DNA from: CAYUQT01 sp964596165
GTDB taxonomy: Bacteria; Planctomycetota; Phycisphaerae; UBA1845; JAFGLZ01
Direction of reading: 5' to 3'
NCBI GenBank assembly: GCA_964596165.1
Contig: CAZQTW010000008.1
Coordinates: 62,001-126,000 of the forward strand
DNA length: 64,000 nt
Shown here: piece by piece, positions 35,185-43,331 of the stretch
How the letters are laid out: each line of letters opens with the position of its first letter
Position numbering within the stretch: position 1 is the stretch's first letter
Notes under the pieces: generated by a model
What the model saw: the letters and a program-made list of their open reading frames with translations, nothing else
The model's database searches: none
Told to the model about the DNA's origin: nothing
Position numbers and translations under genes: made by a program

Positions 35185-36216
35185 ATGGCAAAAGAGCCCG
35201 ACAACGGTGAACAGCAAAAGCTAAGCGGTATGCGAAAGACCGCCATCTTCCTGGTCAGCATGGACCGGAGCGTGGCGGCGCAGATCCTCAAGCGGCTCGA
35301 TCGGGAACAGGTCGAGGACGTCACCCGAGAAATCGCGTCCCTACAAGGCGTTTCGCTCGAGGATCGCGACAAGACCATCGAGGAGTTCTACAACCTCGTG
35401 ATGGCCCGGTCGTATATCGAAGAGGGGGGGTTGAACTATGCCCGAAGACTGCTGGAGGAGTCGCTCGGCAAGGATGAGGCCATGCGCCTCATCCAACAGA
35501 TCGAACACCAGGTCCACAAGCAACCGTTCAGTTTCCTCCAGAAGACGGAGAGCGAAAACCTCCTGATGTTCATTCAGGATGAACACCCCCAGACCATCGC
35601 ACTGATTCTGGCTCACCTGCCGCCGAGCAAATCGAGTGAAATCCTCGTGGGTTTGCCGGCCAGCAAGCAAATGGAGGTGGTCACGCGGATTGCGAACATG
35701 GAACAGACCTCGCCGGAGGTCGTCAAGGAGGTCGAACGAGGACTGGAACACCGGCTGAGCGGCATCGTGGGCGCTCGCTTGGCGAAGGTCGGTGGTGTCG
35801 AACACGTGGCGGAAATGCTCAACCTGGCCGACCGCAGCACGGAGAAAAGCATCATGGAGGCCCTCGAGGCCGAGGACCCGGATCTTGTCGAACAGATCCG
35901 TCGCTTGATGTTCGTCTTCGAGGACATCCTGCTCGTGAACGACAAGGGTATCCAGTCGGTTCTCAAGGAAATCGACAACGACGATCTGGCATTGGCTCTC
36001 AAGACGGCCAGCGAGGATCTGAAGGAGAAGATCTTCAAGAACATGTCCGAACGTGCTCAGCAGTTGATCAAGGAAGACATGGAATACATGGGTCCGGTCC
36101 GCTTGAGCGACGTGGAGGGGGCCCAGCAGAAGATCGTGGATGTGGTCCGGCGTCTGGAGGATGCCGGTGAAATCATCATCGCCGGTCGCGGCGGCGAGAA
36201 AGAACTGGTGGTGTGA
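35185..36216 (+). CDS. fliG: Flagellar motor switch protein FliG
   Basis: 343 residues, full length. N-terminal FliF-binding domain (MRKTAIFLVSMDRSVAAQILKRLD), middle domain with the EHPQTIALILAHLPP motif, a short linker and the C-terminal torque domain: FEDILLVNDKGIQSVLKEIDNDDLALALKTAS and FKNMSERAQQLIKEDMEYMGPVRLSDVE with the charged Lys, Arg, Glu-Asp and Arg residues that face the stator. A small paralogue of the torque domain is encoded directly after it. Confidence 0.96.
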   Translation: MAKEPDNGEQQKLSGMRKTAIFLVSMDRSVAAQILKRLDREQVEDVTREIASLQGVSLEDRDKTIEEFYNLVMARSYIEEGGLNYARRLLEESLGKDEAMRLIQQIEHQVHKQPFSFLQKTESENLLMFIQDEHPQTIALILAHLPPSKSSEILVGLPASKQMEVVTRIANMEQTSPEVVKEVERGLEHRLSGIVGARLAKVGGVEHVAEMLNLADRSTEKSIMEALEAEDPDLVEQIRRLMFVFEDILLVNDKGIQSVLKEIDNDDLALALKTASEDLKEKIFKNMSERAQQLIKEDMEYMGPVRLSDVEGAQQKIVDVVRRLEDAGEIIIAGRGGEKELVV

Positions 36217-36243
36217 CCGCGTGGAGTCTCGGGGAAAACAAAG

Positions 36244-36516
36244 ATGAGAACCTTCGCCGAACTGGAAGTCGCGAGTGACGAAATGATCGAGTCGGTGCTT
36301 CGAAACGTGGATCGAACGCTTCTGGCCACGGCCCTCCAAGGTGCGAGCGGGCGGCTGATCGATCGGATCCTTGGCCGCCGATCGACCCGGGAGATTGAAC
36401 AGGTGCTGCACGAGATCGCCCGGCAGCAAGCGGCCACGTTGTCGGAAATCGAAGCCGCGCGACAACAGATCGCTCACATGACCGAGGAACTCGAAACAGC
36501 CGGCATCTCGTTGTGA
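36244..36516 (+). CDS. Stand-alone FliG C-terminal-domain-like protein
   Basis: 90 residues. FAELEVASDEMIESVLRNVD, LATALQGASGRLIDRIL and RSTREIEQVLHEIARQ line up with residues of the torque domain of the neighbouring FliG (FEDILLVNDKGIQSVLKEID, LALALKTASEDLKEKIF, MSERAQQLIKEDMEY) without gaps. The segment equivalent to GPVRLSDVE and the last helix is missing and a short coiled coil replaces it. The stator-facing Lys is Gln here; the Arg is kept; Glu-Asp becomes Glu-Ile. It may bind FliH or the switch, or be a domain-duplication relic under selection. In-frame, well spaced and with normal codon use. Confidence 0.72.
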   Translation: MRTFAELEVASDEMIESVLRNVDRTLLATALQGASGRLIDRILGRRSTREIEQVLHEIARQQAATLSEIEAARQQIAHMTEELETAGISL

Positions 36517-36565
36517 GGGCTTTAGGCCCACGACGGAATGCCGCCTTCCCATGAGGTGATCGGAC

Positions 36566-37327
36566 GTGGCCACCATCATCAAGGCGGAACATGCTCCACG
36601 GCTCGGGAGCCGGCCCGAAGGCCTTCACCTGGGCGACTTTCTCGCCGAGGGCCAGCAGATCGTCGCGGCGGCCCGTGCGAAGGCCGAAACCATCATCGCC
36701 GAGGCGAAACTCAAGGCCGAGCGTCTTGGGCGCGAGGCGCAGCGCAAGGGATACGAGACGGGTTACCAGAAAGGATCGGAGGAGGGTCGCCAGGCCGGAG
36801 AACGCCAGGCCATGGACAAGGCGAACGCCGAGTTTCAGGCCCAGCACGTGCAACTGGCCTCTGCCTGTGAAGCGATCTTCAGGGAAGTCGATCGCCAAAA
36901 GCGGGAATTGCTGCTGGCCGCGCATCGCGACCTGTTGCTTTTGGCGGTCACGATCGCCGAACGGGTGACGAAACGCTTGGGAGTGATCGACGGTCGAACG
37001 GTGACGGAGAACATGCTGAGCGTGATCGATCGCATCGGGGAGTGCACCGACTTGGTGGTCGAGGTCAGTCCTCGTGACTCGGAGACCCTGAAGCGATTCG
37101 CTCCGGATCTGATCGCCCGACGGAGCAGCCTGAAGCATGTGGAAGTGAAGGTCAATGACGCGATCGCGCCCGGTGGGTGTCTCGTGCGGACACAAGGCGG
37201 GTGGATCGACGCGACGCTGGATACTCAGATTCGGCGAATAGCCGCGGAACTCGTACCGGACCCCGACCGGCCGTTCGAATCCGGTTCGCCGGATCAACGC
37301 CCGGATGCCCAAGAGGCAGGCTCATAA
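36566..37327 (+). CDS. fliH: Flagellar export stator FliH
   Basis: 253 residues starting at GTG (GAGGTG eight bases upstream). Long helical N-half (AEGQQIVAAARAKAETIIAEAKLKAERLGREAQRKG) containing the glycine-repeat GYETGYQKGSEEGRQAGERQA, a FliH signature, then a globular C-domain (LLAAHRDLLLLAVTIAERVTKRL, VKVNDAIAPGGCLVRTQGGWIDATLDTQ). Regulates the FliI ATPase and docks it at the export gate. Confidence 0.92.
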   Translation: MATIIKAEHAPRLGSRPEGLHLGDFLAEGQQIVAAARAKAETIIAEAKLKAERLGREAQRKGYETGYQKGSEEGRQAGERQAMDKANAEFQAQHVQLASACEAIFREVDRQKRELLLAAHRDLLLLAVTIAERVTKRLGVIDGRTVTENMLSVIDRIGECTDLVVEVSPRDSETLKRFAPDLIARRSSLKHVEVKVNDAIAPGGCLVRTQGGWIDATLDTQIRRIAAELVPDPDRPFESGSPDQRPDAQEAGS

Positions 37328-37363
37328 AGAGGATCGGGTCAAGACCGCACCCGAGGCAACGAC

Positions 37364-38749
37364 ATGCAGGATGCCGCCCCCAACATCTTTGCCCATCAGA
37401 TCGAAACGGTCCGACAGGGCATCAGCGAGCAGCTCGTGGGTCAGGTTGTCGGAACCACGGGCCTGACGCTCGATGTCTGCGGTCTGCCGGCGCCGGTCGG
37501 TTCCATGTGCAGCATCATCAGTCGGATCGGAAAGAAGACCCCCGCACAAGTTGTCGGTTTCCGGGCGAACACGACACTGCTGATGCCGCTTGGCGAGACC
37601 GTGGGCGTGTCTCGTGGCGACGAGGTGTTCTGTGATAGCTCGCTTCAATCGGTCGGTGTCGGTCACGGATTGCTTGGCCGAGTGGTGAACGGCCTGGGGT
37701 TGCCGATCGACAATCGAGGGCCCTTCCACGTCGAGCAGCACTATCCGCTGTTACGGCAGGGTCCGCTGGCGACGTCCCGAAGGAGAATCGACGAACCCTT
37801 GGGGACCGGCATCCGGGCCATCGACGCCATGATGACCGCGGGTGTGGGACAGCGACTCGGCATCTTCGCCGGCACCGGCGTGGGAAAGAGCGTCCTGATG
37901 GGCATGATCACCAGATACACGTCGGCCGATGTCGTCGTGGTGGCGCTCGTCGGAGAGCGCGGTCGCGAAGTCGGCGACTTCTTGGCGAAGGATCTCGGCC
38001 CCGAGGGTCTGAAGCGGGCCGTTCTCGTGGTCAGTACGTCGGACGAGTCCCCCGTGTTGAGGGTGCGAGCCTGCTTCCTGGCGACCACGATCGCCGAGTA
38101 CTTCCGCGATCAGGGCAACAACGTGCTGTTGCTCATGGACTCGCTCACCCGATTGGCGATGGCACAGCGGCAGATCGGTTTGGCGGCCGGCGAGCCTCCG
38201 GCGACCAAGGGCTATCCGCCCAGCGTATTCGCCATGCTCCCCCAGCTTCTCGAAAGATCGGGCCGGACCCAGGCCGGCAGCATTACGGGGTTCTACACCG
38301 TTTTGGTGGAAGGCGACGACATCACCGAACCCATTGCCGACGCGACCCGCGGCATTCTTGACGGGCACGTTTGGCTGTCTCGCGCGTTGGCCAACCGTTC
38401 GCACTATCCGGCCATCTCGGTGCTCGAGAGCATCAGCCGTGTGATGCCCGACGTCGTCGACAAGGAACACCTGGCCGCCGCTCAGGTGGTCAAGCGGGTG
38501 CTGGCGACGTGGCAGGACATCGAGGACTTGGTCAATATCGGCGCCTATGCCGCGGGAACCAATCCCGATTTCGACTTGGCCGTCTTCGGAAAACCTCTGA
38601 TCGACGAGTTTCTGCGCCAGTCTATCGATGACGGGGCGAGATTCGATCAGGTTCGCACGGGGTTGTTGAGCCTTGCGCGGACGCTGATTCAGAAGGCCAA
38701 GCAGTTGCAGGACGATGCCAGGATGCATCAGCCGATAGGGGCAAGGTAA
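37364..38749 (+). CDS. fliI: Flagellum-specific ATPase FliI
   Basis: 461 residues, F1-beta-like export ATPase. Visible: EPLGTGIRAIDAM, Walker A GTGVGKS (about 170-176), VALVGERGREVGDFL, NVLLLMDSLTRLAMAQRQIGLAAGEPP, GSITGFYTVLVEGDDITEPIAD and RSHYPAISVLESISRVMPDV. Energises unfolding and release of export substrates with FliH and FliJ, whose genes flank it. Confidence 0.96.
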   Translation: MQDAAPNIFAHQIETVRQGISEQLVGQVVGTTGLTLDVCGLPAPVGSMCSIISRIGKKTPAQVVGFRANTTLLMPLGETVGVSRGDEVFCDSSLQSVGVGHGLLGRVVNGLGLPIDNRGPFHVEQHYPLLRQGPLATSRRRIDEPLGTGIRAIDAMMTAGVGQRLGIFAGTGVGKSVLMGMITRYTSADVVVVALVGERGREVGDFLAKDLGPEGLKRAVLVVSTSDESPVLRVRACFLATTIAEYFRDQGNNVLLLMDSLTRLAMAQRQIGLAAGEPPATKGYPPSVFAMLPQLLERSGRTQAGSITGFYTVLVEGDDITEPIADATRGILDGHVWLSRALANRSHYPAISVLESISRVMPDVVDKEHLAAAQVVKRVLATWQDIEDLVNIGAYAAGTNPDFDLAVFGKPLIDEFLRQSIDDGARFDQVRTGLLSLARTLIQKAKQLQDDARMHQPIGAR

Positions 38750-38764
38750 ATCGGCTTAAGGGAA

Positions 38765-38781
38765 AGCGCGGAGCGTGCGCT
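38765..38781 (+). other. Hairpin with GGA loop before fliJ
   Basis: AGCGC/GCGCT 5-bp stem around GGAGCGT in the 84-base fliI-fliJ spacer. A second short hairpin (GCCGGG/CCCGGC) follows at about 38804-38823. Weak on its own; listed for the recurrent GGA-loop pattern. Confidence 0.3.
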
Positions 38782-38833
38782 GTGGATCGAGGTTCCATGA
38801 GGCGCCGGGAGTGAAAACCCGGCTCGGACGGAC

Positions 38834-39298
38834 ATGGCTAAGCGGTTCCTATTCCGACTTGAAACCGTGCTGAAGGTGCGAAAACAGCGCGAGGACGCGT
38901 GCAAACGAGCGGTGGCCGAACGACTTCGTCGGATCTCCGCCGTTCAAGCCGAAATCGGCTCCCTGCGAACGCAGATCAACACGGAAATCGGCGCCTTCCG
39001 ACAGGCGCACGCCGTGGGCCGGTTGGACATGACGCAGATCGCCCGACACCGTCACTGGCTGATCCACCTTCACCAAGGGGTGCTGATGGCTCAGGCAGGC
39101 TTGCACGAACTCCGGCAGAAACTGGTGGAGGATCGCAAGGTGCTTACCGAGGCGCGAAAACAAACCCGCGTCTTGGAGAAACTGAAAGAGCGGCAGCTTG
39201 AACGCCATCGACAGGCCCTCAACCGGGCCGAGGCCGTCGAGAACGACGAAATCGGCAACACGTTGTACGCCAGACAGATGATGGCGAGTTCCGCATAG
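38834..39298 (+). CDS. fliJ: Flagellar export protein FliJ
   Basis: 154 residues, a coiled-coil protein with the family opening FRLETVLKVRKQREDACKRAVAE and long helices to the end (KLVEDRKVLTEARKQTRVLEKLKERQLERHRQAL, ENDEIGNTLYARQ). The ILRKQ-type N-terminal helix and position after fliI identify FliJ, the central stalk of the export ATPase. Confidence 0.9.
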   Translation: MAKRFLFRLETVLKVRKQREDACKRAVAERLRRISAVQAEIGSLRTQINTEIGAFRQAHAVGRLDMTQIARHRHWLIHLHQGVLMAQAGLHELRQKLVEDRKVLTEARKQTRVLEKLKERQLERHRQALNRAEAVENDEIGNTLYARQMMASSA

Positions 39299-39307
39299 GA
39301 AATAACC

Positions 39308-39967
39308 GTGAGACAGCTCTACCACATCTTGGCGATATTGGCGATCTCACACCTCTTGGCTTTGGGAGGGCTCGTGGGTTACATGGCGTTCTCGGGGCGC
39401 CTGGACGCTGCCAAGGCCAAGAAGATTGCGTCGGTTCTCCGAGGCGACGAGGACACCAAGCACGCCGGGCCGGCCCCGACAAGCAGTCAACCGGCTTCAC
39501 AACCCGTGTTGGCCAAAGCCTCCGGCGAGAAGATCGAGCAAGAGCTGATCGCCGAGGAACTCCGGCGGCTCAGCGACGATCGCAGGCGGAGGGACTTGGC
39601 GGACCGCAAGAGCCTGGTCGACTCCGCCATGCTGAAATTCACTCGCGAACGCGAGGCATGGAACAAACAACTCAGCGATTTCGAACAAGCGCAGAAGCTC
39701 GCAAGCCATGAACGACAGCAAATGGGCATGGACCGCGAGGTGAACATCGTCTCCGGCCTCAGCGCGAAGAACGCCCGAGACATGCTCAAGAAGCGTCCCA
39801 TGCCCGATGCCGTGCGGATACTGATGGCCATGAAGCCCAGAACGGCGACGGAGATTATCGAATCCTGCAAGACTCCCGAGGAGAAAGCCTGGGCCGTCCA
39901 GGTGCTGCAGGAACTCTCAAACGAGGACAAAGGCCGGGCCGAGCAGATTGCCAAGGCCATGCGCTAG
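39308..39967 (+). CDS. MotE-like flagellar protein (coiled coil plus MgtE-N-like domain)
   Basis: 219 residues starting at GTG, with AGGA seven bases upstream. One N-terminal transmembrane helix (ILAILAISHLLALGGLVGYMAF), a linker rich in Ser/Pro, a coiled coil (LIAEELRRLSDDRRRRDLADRKSLVDSAMLKFTREREAWNKQL) and a C-terminal helical domain (LSAKNARDMLKKRPMPDAVRILMAMKPRTATEIIESCK) of the MgtE N-terminal type. This is the architecture of MotE, the chaperone of the periplasmic motor protein MotC, and of FliJ-linked proteins in many flagellar clusters. Located between fliJ and fliK. Confidence 0.75.
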   Translation: MRQLYHILAILAISHLLALGGLVGYMAFSGRLDAAKAKKIASVLRGDEDTKHAGPAPTSSQPASQPVLAKASGEKIEQELIAEELRRLSDDRRRRDLADRKSLVDSAMLKFTREREAWNKQLSDFEQAQKLASHERQQMGMDREVNIVSGLSAKNARDMLKKRPMPDAVRILMAMKPRTATEIIESCKTPEEKAWAVQVLQELSNEDKGRAEQIAKAMR

Positions 39968-39981
39968 GAGTCTAAAGGTTC

Positions 39982-42147
39982 ATGTCACACATTCGTGTCC
40001 TCAATCTGCTGAACAACCGGTCGATTGTCTCGCCGAACGCGAAGCCCGGCCCGAAGGGCGATGCGTCCGAGCTGCCGTTCAACCAGGTATACGAAACCCT
40101 GCGCTCGGAGGCACGGCGGCCCATGGGGCGTGTGGAGAATCGGGGGCGTTCCGGACTCGACCGGTCCGAGGATACGGTGAGAAAAGCCGATCGCCAAGCG
40201 GAAGGCATGGCGAACCCGAGTGAGAAGACGCCCTCGGTCCGTGAGCAACAAGGCGACCTGGCGGCTGAAGTCGAAACGGATCGCGGTAGCGACACGAAAC
40301 GGCGAAAAGCGGCGGACCGCTTGGGTCGGACGAACAAGGAAGAGAACCCCACGGCATTCACGGACGTTCATCGGCGAGACACTCGGCCGACTCGGAAGGA
40401 AGAAGCCCCGACTGATGAGAATCTCGCTCCGGCGGCGGAGCCGGCGAACACGGGTGGTGTTGACCCGTTTGCATCTGAGGCCGTTCAGGTCGCTCCGGAA
40501 CAAAGGCCGGAGCCCCCACCATCCGCGGATGCTCAAGGGTCCGGTGCCACCGGTGGTTCCACGGATGCCTCCGGCGAAACCGTGATGACCGAGACCCAAC
40601 GCTCGGTTGTTCTGTTGACATCACTCCAACGTAGCGGTGTCAACGTTGCGAACACCAGCGGCTCCGGCAATCCCGATCAGACGAAGGGAATGGGCGAGGT
40701 ATCAAATACGATCCTGCCCTTGTCGACGGATGCCTCGAGCAATCAGGCTCAGAGCCGTCAGCAGGCCTCCAATGCCGACACCCAGCAGGGGACCATGACG
40801 AGCGGTCAAGACCCTGCGAGCCGGCAACATGAATCCCATGTGGTCCAAGTCCGGACGACAATGCCTGCGGATGCACAGTCCGAGACCGTCGCAGGTTCAA
40901 AGGCCCAAGCCACCGGTGTTGACACCGGTGATCGTCAGGCAGTGACGACCGGTGATGTTACCCCCGACGAACAAGACCAAGCTTCTCAGCAAGACGAGAC
41001 CTTGAAGTACCGTCCAAGGTCGGAAGGCAAGGTTCCCGTCGGTCGACCGTCCACAAGCCGAACCGGCCAAGCAACCACCCAGCCGGTGCAACAGCCGAAA
41101 GCCGGCCCTGTGCAGGATAAGAACGCCGGTGAATCTCAACCGGACGTACACGAGACGCCGCCGCTGGTCCGGCAGACCGAGGAGCATGGGGCCCGCATAG
41201 AGGGAGGCCGGGTGATTCGAATGTCGACCGCTCCCGTCAAGTCTGAAAGCACCGCGAGTTCGTTTCAGGGTACCGACGGCAAGACGGCTCAGCGTGGCCA
41301 ATCCCTCGCCGTCCAGGCCGCGAAAGCAATTGCCGGGTTCATTCTGGAGCCGAGCGAAGCCGGTCTATCGGATTCAGCCGGCGTGAGGTCCCAACCGGCT
41401 CAGTCGGATACGTCCGTGTCGGCAACGCAGGCCCAAACGCCGTCAGGGATGGGACCAACGACTTCGCAGGGGGCGGCGAATTCGACCGCGAGCACCGCCG
41501 TTTCGACGGCATCCGGCTTGGCGCTCGGCGTCGGCGATGGAGCATCTCCACAGGCCGGCAAGCCCGACGCGGCCGGATTGCCACCATCGCTTCTGAACGC
41601 ACCGGGTAATTCGAACGTCGATCGAATGGTTAGCGTGCTGAAGGCACACGTAGGTCAACACACGTCGGAGATACGACTTCAGTTGGATCCTCCCGATCTT
41701 GGCCAGGTGAGAATAGACGTTCACATGCGGCAAGGGACGCTGTTGCTGGATGTGGAGACGGAGACATCCGCGGGACGGGATCTCATCAACTCCCGGATGG
41801 AGGAGCTCCGCGATGCCCTTGCGCGGCACGGAATCGTGGTGGAACGGGTAAACGTCCAGATGCGACAGGCCGTCTACGAATCACCGCAGCCGCGCGAACA
41901 GCCGCCGCAGCAGTCGCAACAGCATCAGCAGCACGCCCACGATCAGGGGCAGTCTGCGAATCAGGAGGCTCCCGGACAAACGGCCGACCAGTCGTACGCG
42001 GAAGGCCACGGCGGAGACCCTGCGCCGGGAGACGATGTTCCCGCACCCCAAGCGTCGACCGAACCGGATGAACGGACCGACGATCCGCGGGGCGGAGGTG
42101 TACTGGACGAACCGGCGACGGAGTCGCTGGTGGATCTGGTGGCCTGA
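39982..42147 (+). CDS. fliK: Flagellar hook-length control protein FliK
   Basis: 721 residues, unusually long. Residues 1-530 are a low-complexity, Gln/Ser/Thr/Pro-rich disordered ruler. The C-terminal domain (about 550-645) is the conserved substrate-switch domain: VLKAHVGQHTSEIRLQLDPPDLGQVRIDVHMRQGTLLLDVETE, then LINSRMEELRDALARHGIVVERVNVQM. A Gln/His-rich and acidic tail follows. Measures hook length and flips FlhB specificity. The extra ruler length would predict a long hook if the ruler model holds. Confidence 0.9.
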   Translation: MSHIRVLNLLNNRSIVSPNAKPGPKGDASELPFNQVYETLRSEARRPMGRVENRGRSGLDRSEDTVRKADRQAEGMANPSEKTPSVREQQGDLAAEVETDRGSDTKRRKAADRLGRTNKEENPTAFTDVHRRDTRPTRKEEAPTDENLAPAAEPANTGGVDPFASEAVQVAPEQRPEPPPSADAQGSGATGGSTDASGETVMTETQRSVVLLTSLQRSGVNVANTSGSGNPDQTKGMGEVSNTILPLSTDASSNQAQSRQQASNADTQQGTMTSGQDPASRQHESHVVQVRTTMPADAQSETVAGSKAQATGVDTGDRQAVTTGDVTPDEQDQASQQDETLKYRPRSEGKVPVGRPSTSRTGQATTQPVQQPKAGPVQDKNAGESQPDVHETPPLVRQTEEHGARIEGGRVIRMSTAPVKSESTASSFQGTDGKTAQRGQSLAVQAAKAIAGFILEPSEAGLSDSAGVRSQPAQSDTSVSATQAQTPSGMGPTTSQGAANSTASTAVSTASGLALGVGDGASPQAGKPDAAGLPPSLLNAPGNSNVDRMVSVLKAHVGQHTSEIRLQLDPPDLGQVRIDVHMRQGTLLLDVETETSAGRDLINSRMEELRDALARHGIVVERVNVQMRQAVYESPQPREQPPQQSQQHQQHAHDQGQSANQEAPGQTADQSYAEGHGGDPAPGDDVPAPQASTEPDERTDDPRGGGVLDEPATESLVDLVA

Positions 42148-42155
42148 GAGCCGCC

Positions 42156-42234
42156 CGGGACGGAGGTCCCGAAGAACGGAGTGTTCATCCCCAGATCGGG
42201 GATGCCCATTCCATCACATCGCCGCGGCGATGTG
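42156..42234 (+). other. Three tandem hairpins in the flgD leader
   Basis: Stem-loop 1: CGGGAC/GTCCCG with loop GGAG (42156-42171). Stem-loop 2: CATCCCC/GGGGATG with loop AGATC (42186-42204). Then a perfect 20-base palindrome, CACATCGCCG joined to CGGCGATGTG (42215-42234), which abuts the AGGAGG ribosome site of flgD. Confidence 0.6.
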
Positions 42235-42245
42235 AGGAGGTTGAC

Positions 42246-42839
42246 GTGCCCAACGTGTCAGGTGTGACGGCCACGACGGCCGGTTCATCGACCCCGTCGA
42301 CGACCAAGGGATTGGGATCGATGACCTCGGAGGACTTCTTGAAGATCCTGATTCTGCAGTTGCAGCAACAGGATCCCATGAATCCGATGAGCAACGAGGC
42401 CATGGTTCAGCAGATCTCCACCATCCGCAACATGGAGATGAGTACCACGCTCACCGAGGCCCTGCAGCGGATGACCAGCGAACAGCGGTTTGCCGGCGCG
42501 GCGGGGCTCATCGGCAAGTACGTGGTGGGCGTGGTCACCAGTGCTGACGGCGACGAGACGACCTTGGAAGGCATCGTTACGGGAGTCAGCTATACGAGCA
42601 AGGGCAACGCCGTGCTCCAATTGGATTCCGGCTACTCCTTGCCGATGGAGAAGCTCACCGAGGTCTACGCGGCGCCGACGGACACGCCGGAGAACGATAC
42701 GACGTCGTCCGGGACTTCGAAGGCCGTTCAAAAGGCCTTGTCGGGGCTTTTGCCCACGCAATCGTCCTCTTTGGGCAAGTTTGCCACGTTCGGCTTGACG
42801 AACAAGAACGGCCTGAACATCGGCGCGACGCTGGGGTGA
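42246..42839 (+). CDS. flgD: Flagellar hook capping/assembly protein FlgD
   Basis: 197 residues starting at GTG five bases after AGGAGG. The diagnostic N-terminal block is present: MTSEDFLKILILQLQQQDPMNPMSNEAMVQQISTIRNMEMS. A beta domain follows (GKYVVGVVTSADGDETTLEGIVTGVSYTSKGNAVLQLDSGYSLPMEKL). Scaffold for hook polymerisation; exported before FlgE, whose gene is two genes downstream. Confidence 0.93.
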   Translation: MPNVSGVTATTAGSSTPSTTKGLGSMTSEDFLKILILQLQQQDPMNPMSNEAMVQQISTIRNMEMSTTLTEALQRMTSEQRFAGAAGLIGKYVVGVVTSADGDETTLEGIVTGVSYTSKGNAVLQLDSGYSLPMEKLTEVYAAPTDTPENDTTSSGTSKAVQKALSGLLPTQSSSLGKFATFGLTNKNGLNIGATLG

Positions 42840-42842
42840 AGC

Positions 42843-43238
42843 ATGGCAACACTACCCGCGTTGACATCCGCGACGGCCGTCGGCCTCGTGTCCGGGGCGG
42901 GAGCGACCTCGGCACGGCCGGTTGGCCCAACGTCCGGCTCCGATTTTGCGCGGGAACTGGCCGATGCCACGGGACTGCGGTTTAGCGCGCATGCCCAGCG
43001 GCGATTGGCCAGCCGCAACCTCCGGTTGAACGAACAGCAATTGGCGAGCATCGCCCGCGCCACCGATCAAGCGGCGGCACGCGGCGCCCGCGACTCCTTG
43101 TTGCTGCTCGAGGGGTTGGCGCTCGTCGTCAACGTACCCAATCGAACGGTCGTGACGGCGTTGGACCCGACACGGATGCAGAATGGGATCGTCACCAATA
43201 TCGATGCGACGGTGTTTGTGACGACGGGAGAGTCGTAA
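42843..43238 (+). CDS. TIGR02530-type flagellar operon protein
   Basis: 131 residues starting three bases after flgD. After a flexible start, residues 45-125 match the flagellar-operon family found between flgD and flgE: LRFSAHAQRRLASRNLRLNEQQLASIARATDQAAARG, SLLLLEGLALVVNVPNRTVVTALDP, then NGIVTNIDATVFV. The HAQxRLxSRxI-like helix and RTVITA strand are typical. Function unknown; linked to hook assembly by context. Confidence 0.85.
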   Translation: MATLPALTSATAVGLVSGAGATSARPVGPTSGSDFARELADATGLRFSAHAQRRLASRNLRLNEQQLASIARATDQAAARGARDSLLLLEGLALVVNVPNRTVVTALDPTRMQNGIVTNIDATVFVTTGES

Positions 43239-43252
43239 ACCATGGGAATGGC

Positions 43253-43310
43253 CCCCACCGGCAGGAGGCCGGTGGGGAGTTCCCGAGGCCGACGAACGAC
43301 AGAGTCGGCC
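43253..43310 (+). other. Two tandem hairpins in the flgE leader
   Basis: A perfect 10-bp stem, CCCCACCGGC/GCCGGTGGGG (43253-43277), closes the loop AGGAG. A second stem GGCCGAC/GTCGGCC follows (43287-43293 with 43304-43310). Both lie between the upstream stop and the flgE ATG at 43332; no T-run follows. Confidence 0.6.
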
Positions 43311-43331
43311 GTGCTACGGGAGTCTGGAAAA

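Noticed and set aside
35341..36582. 413-codon frame antisense to fliG
   Set aside because: fliG and the FliG-C-like gene account for the region.
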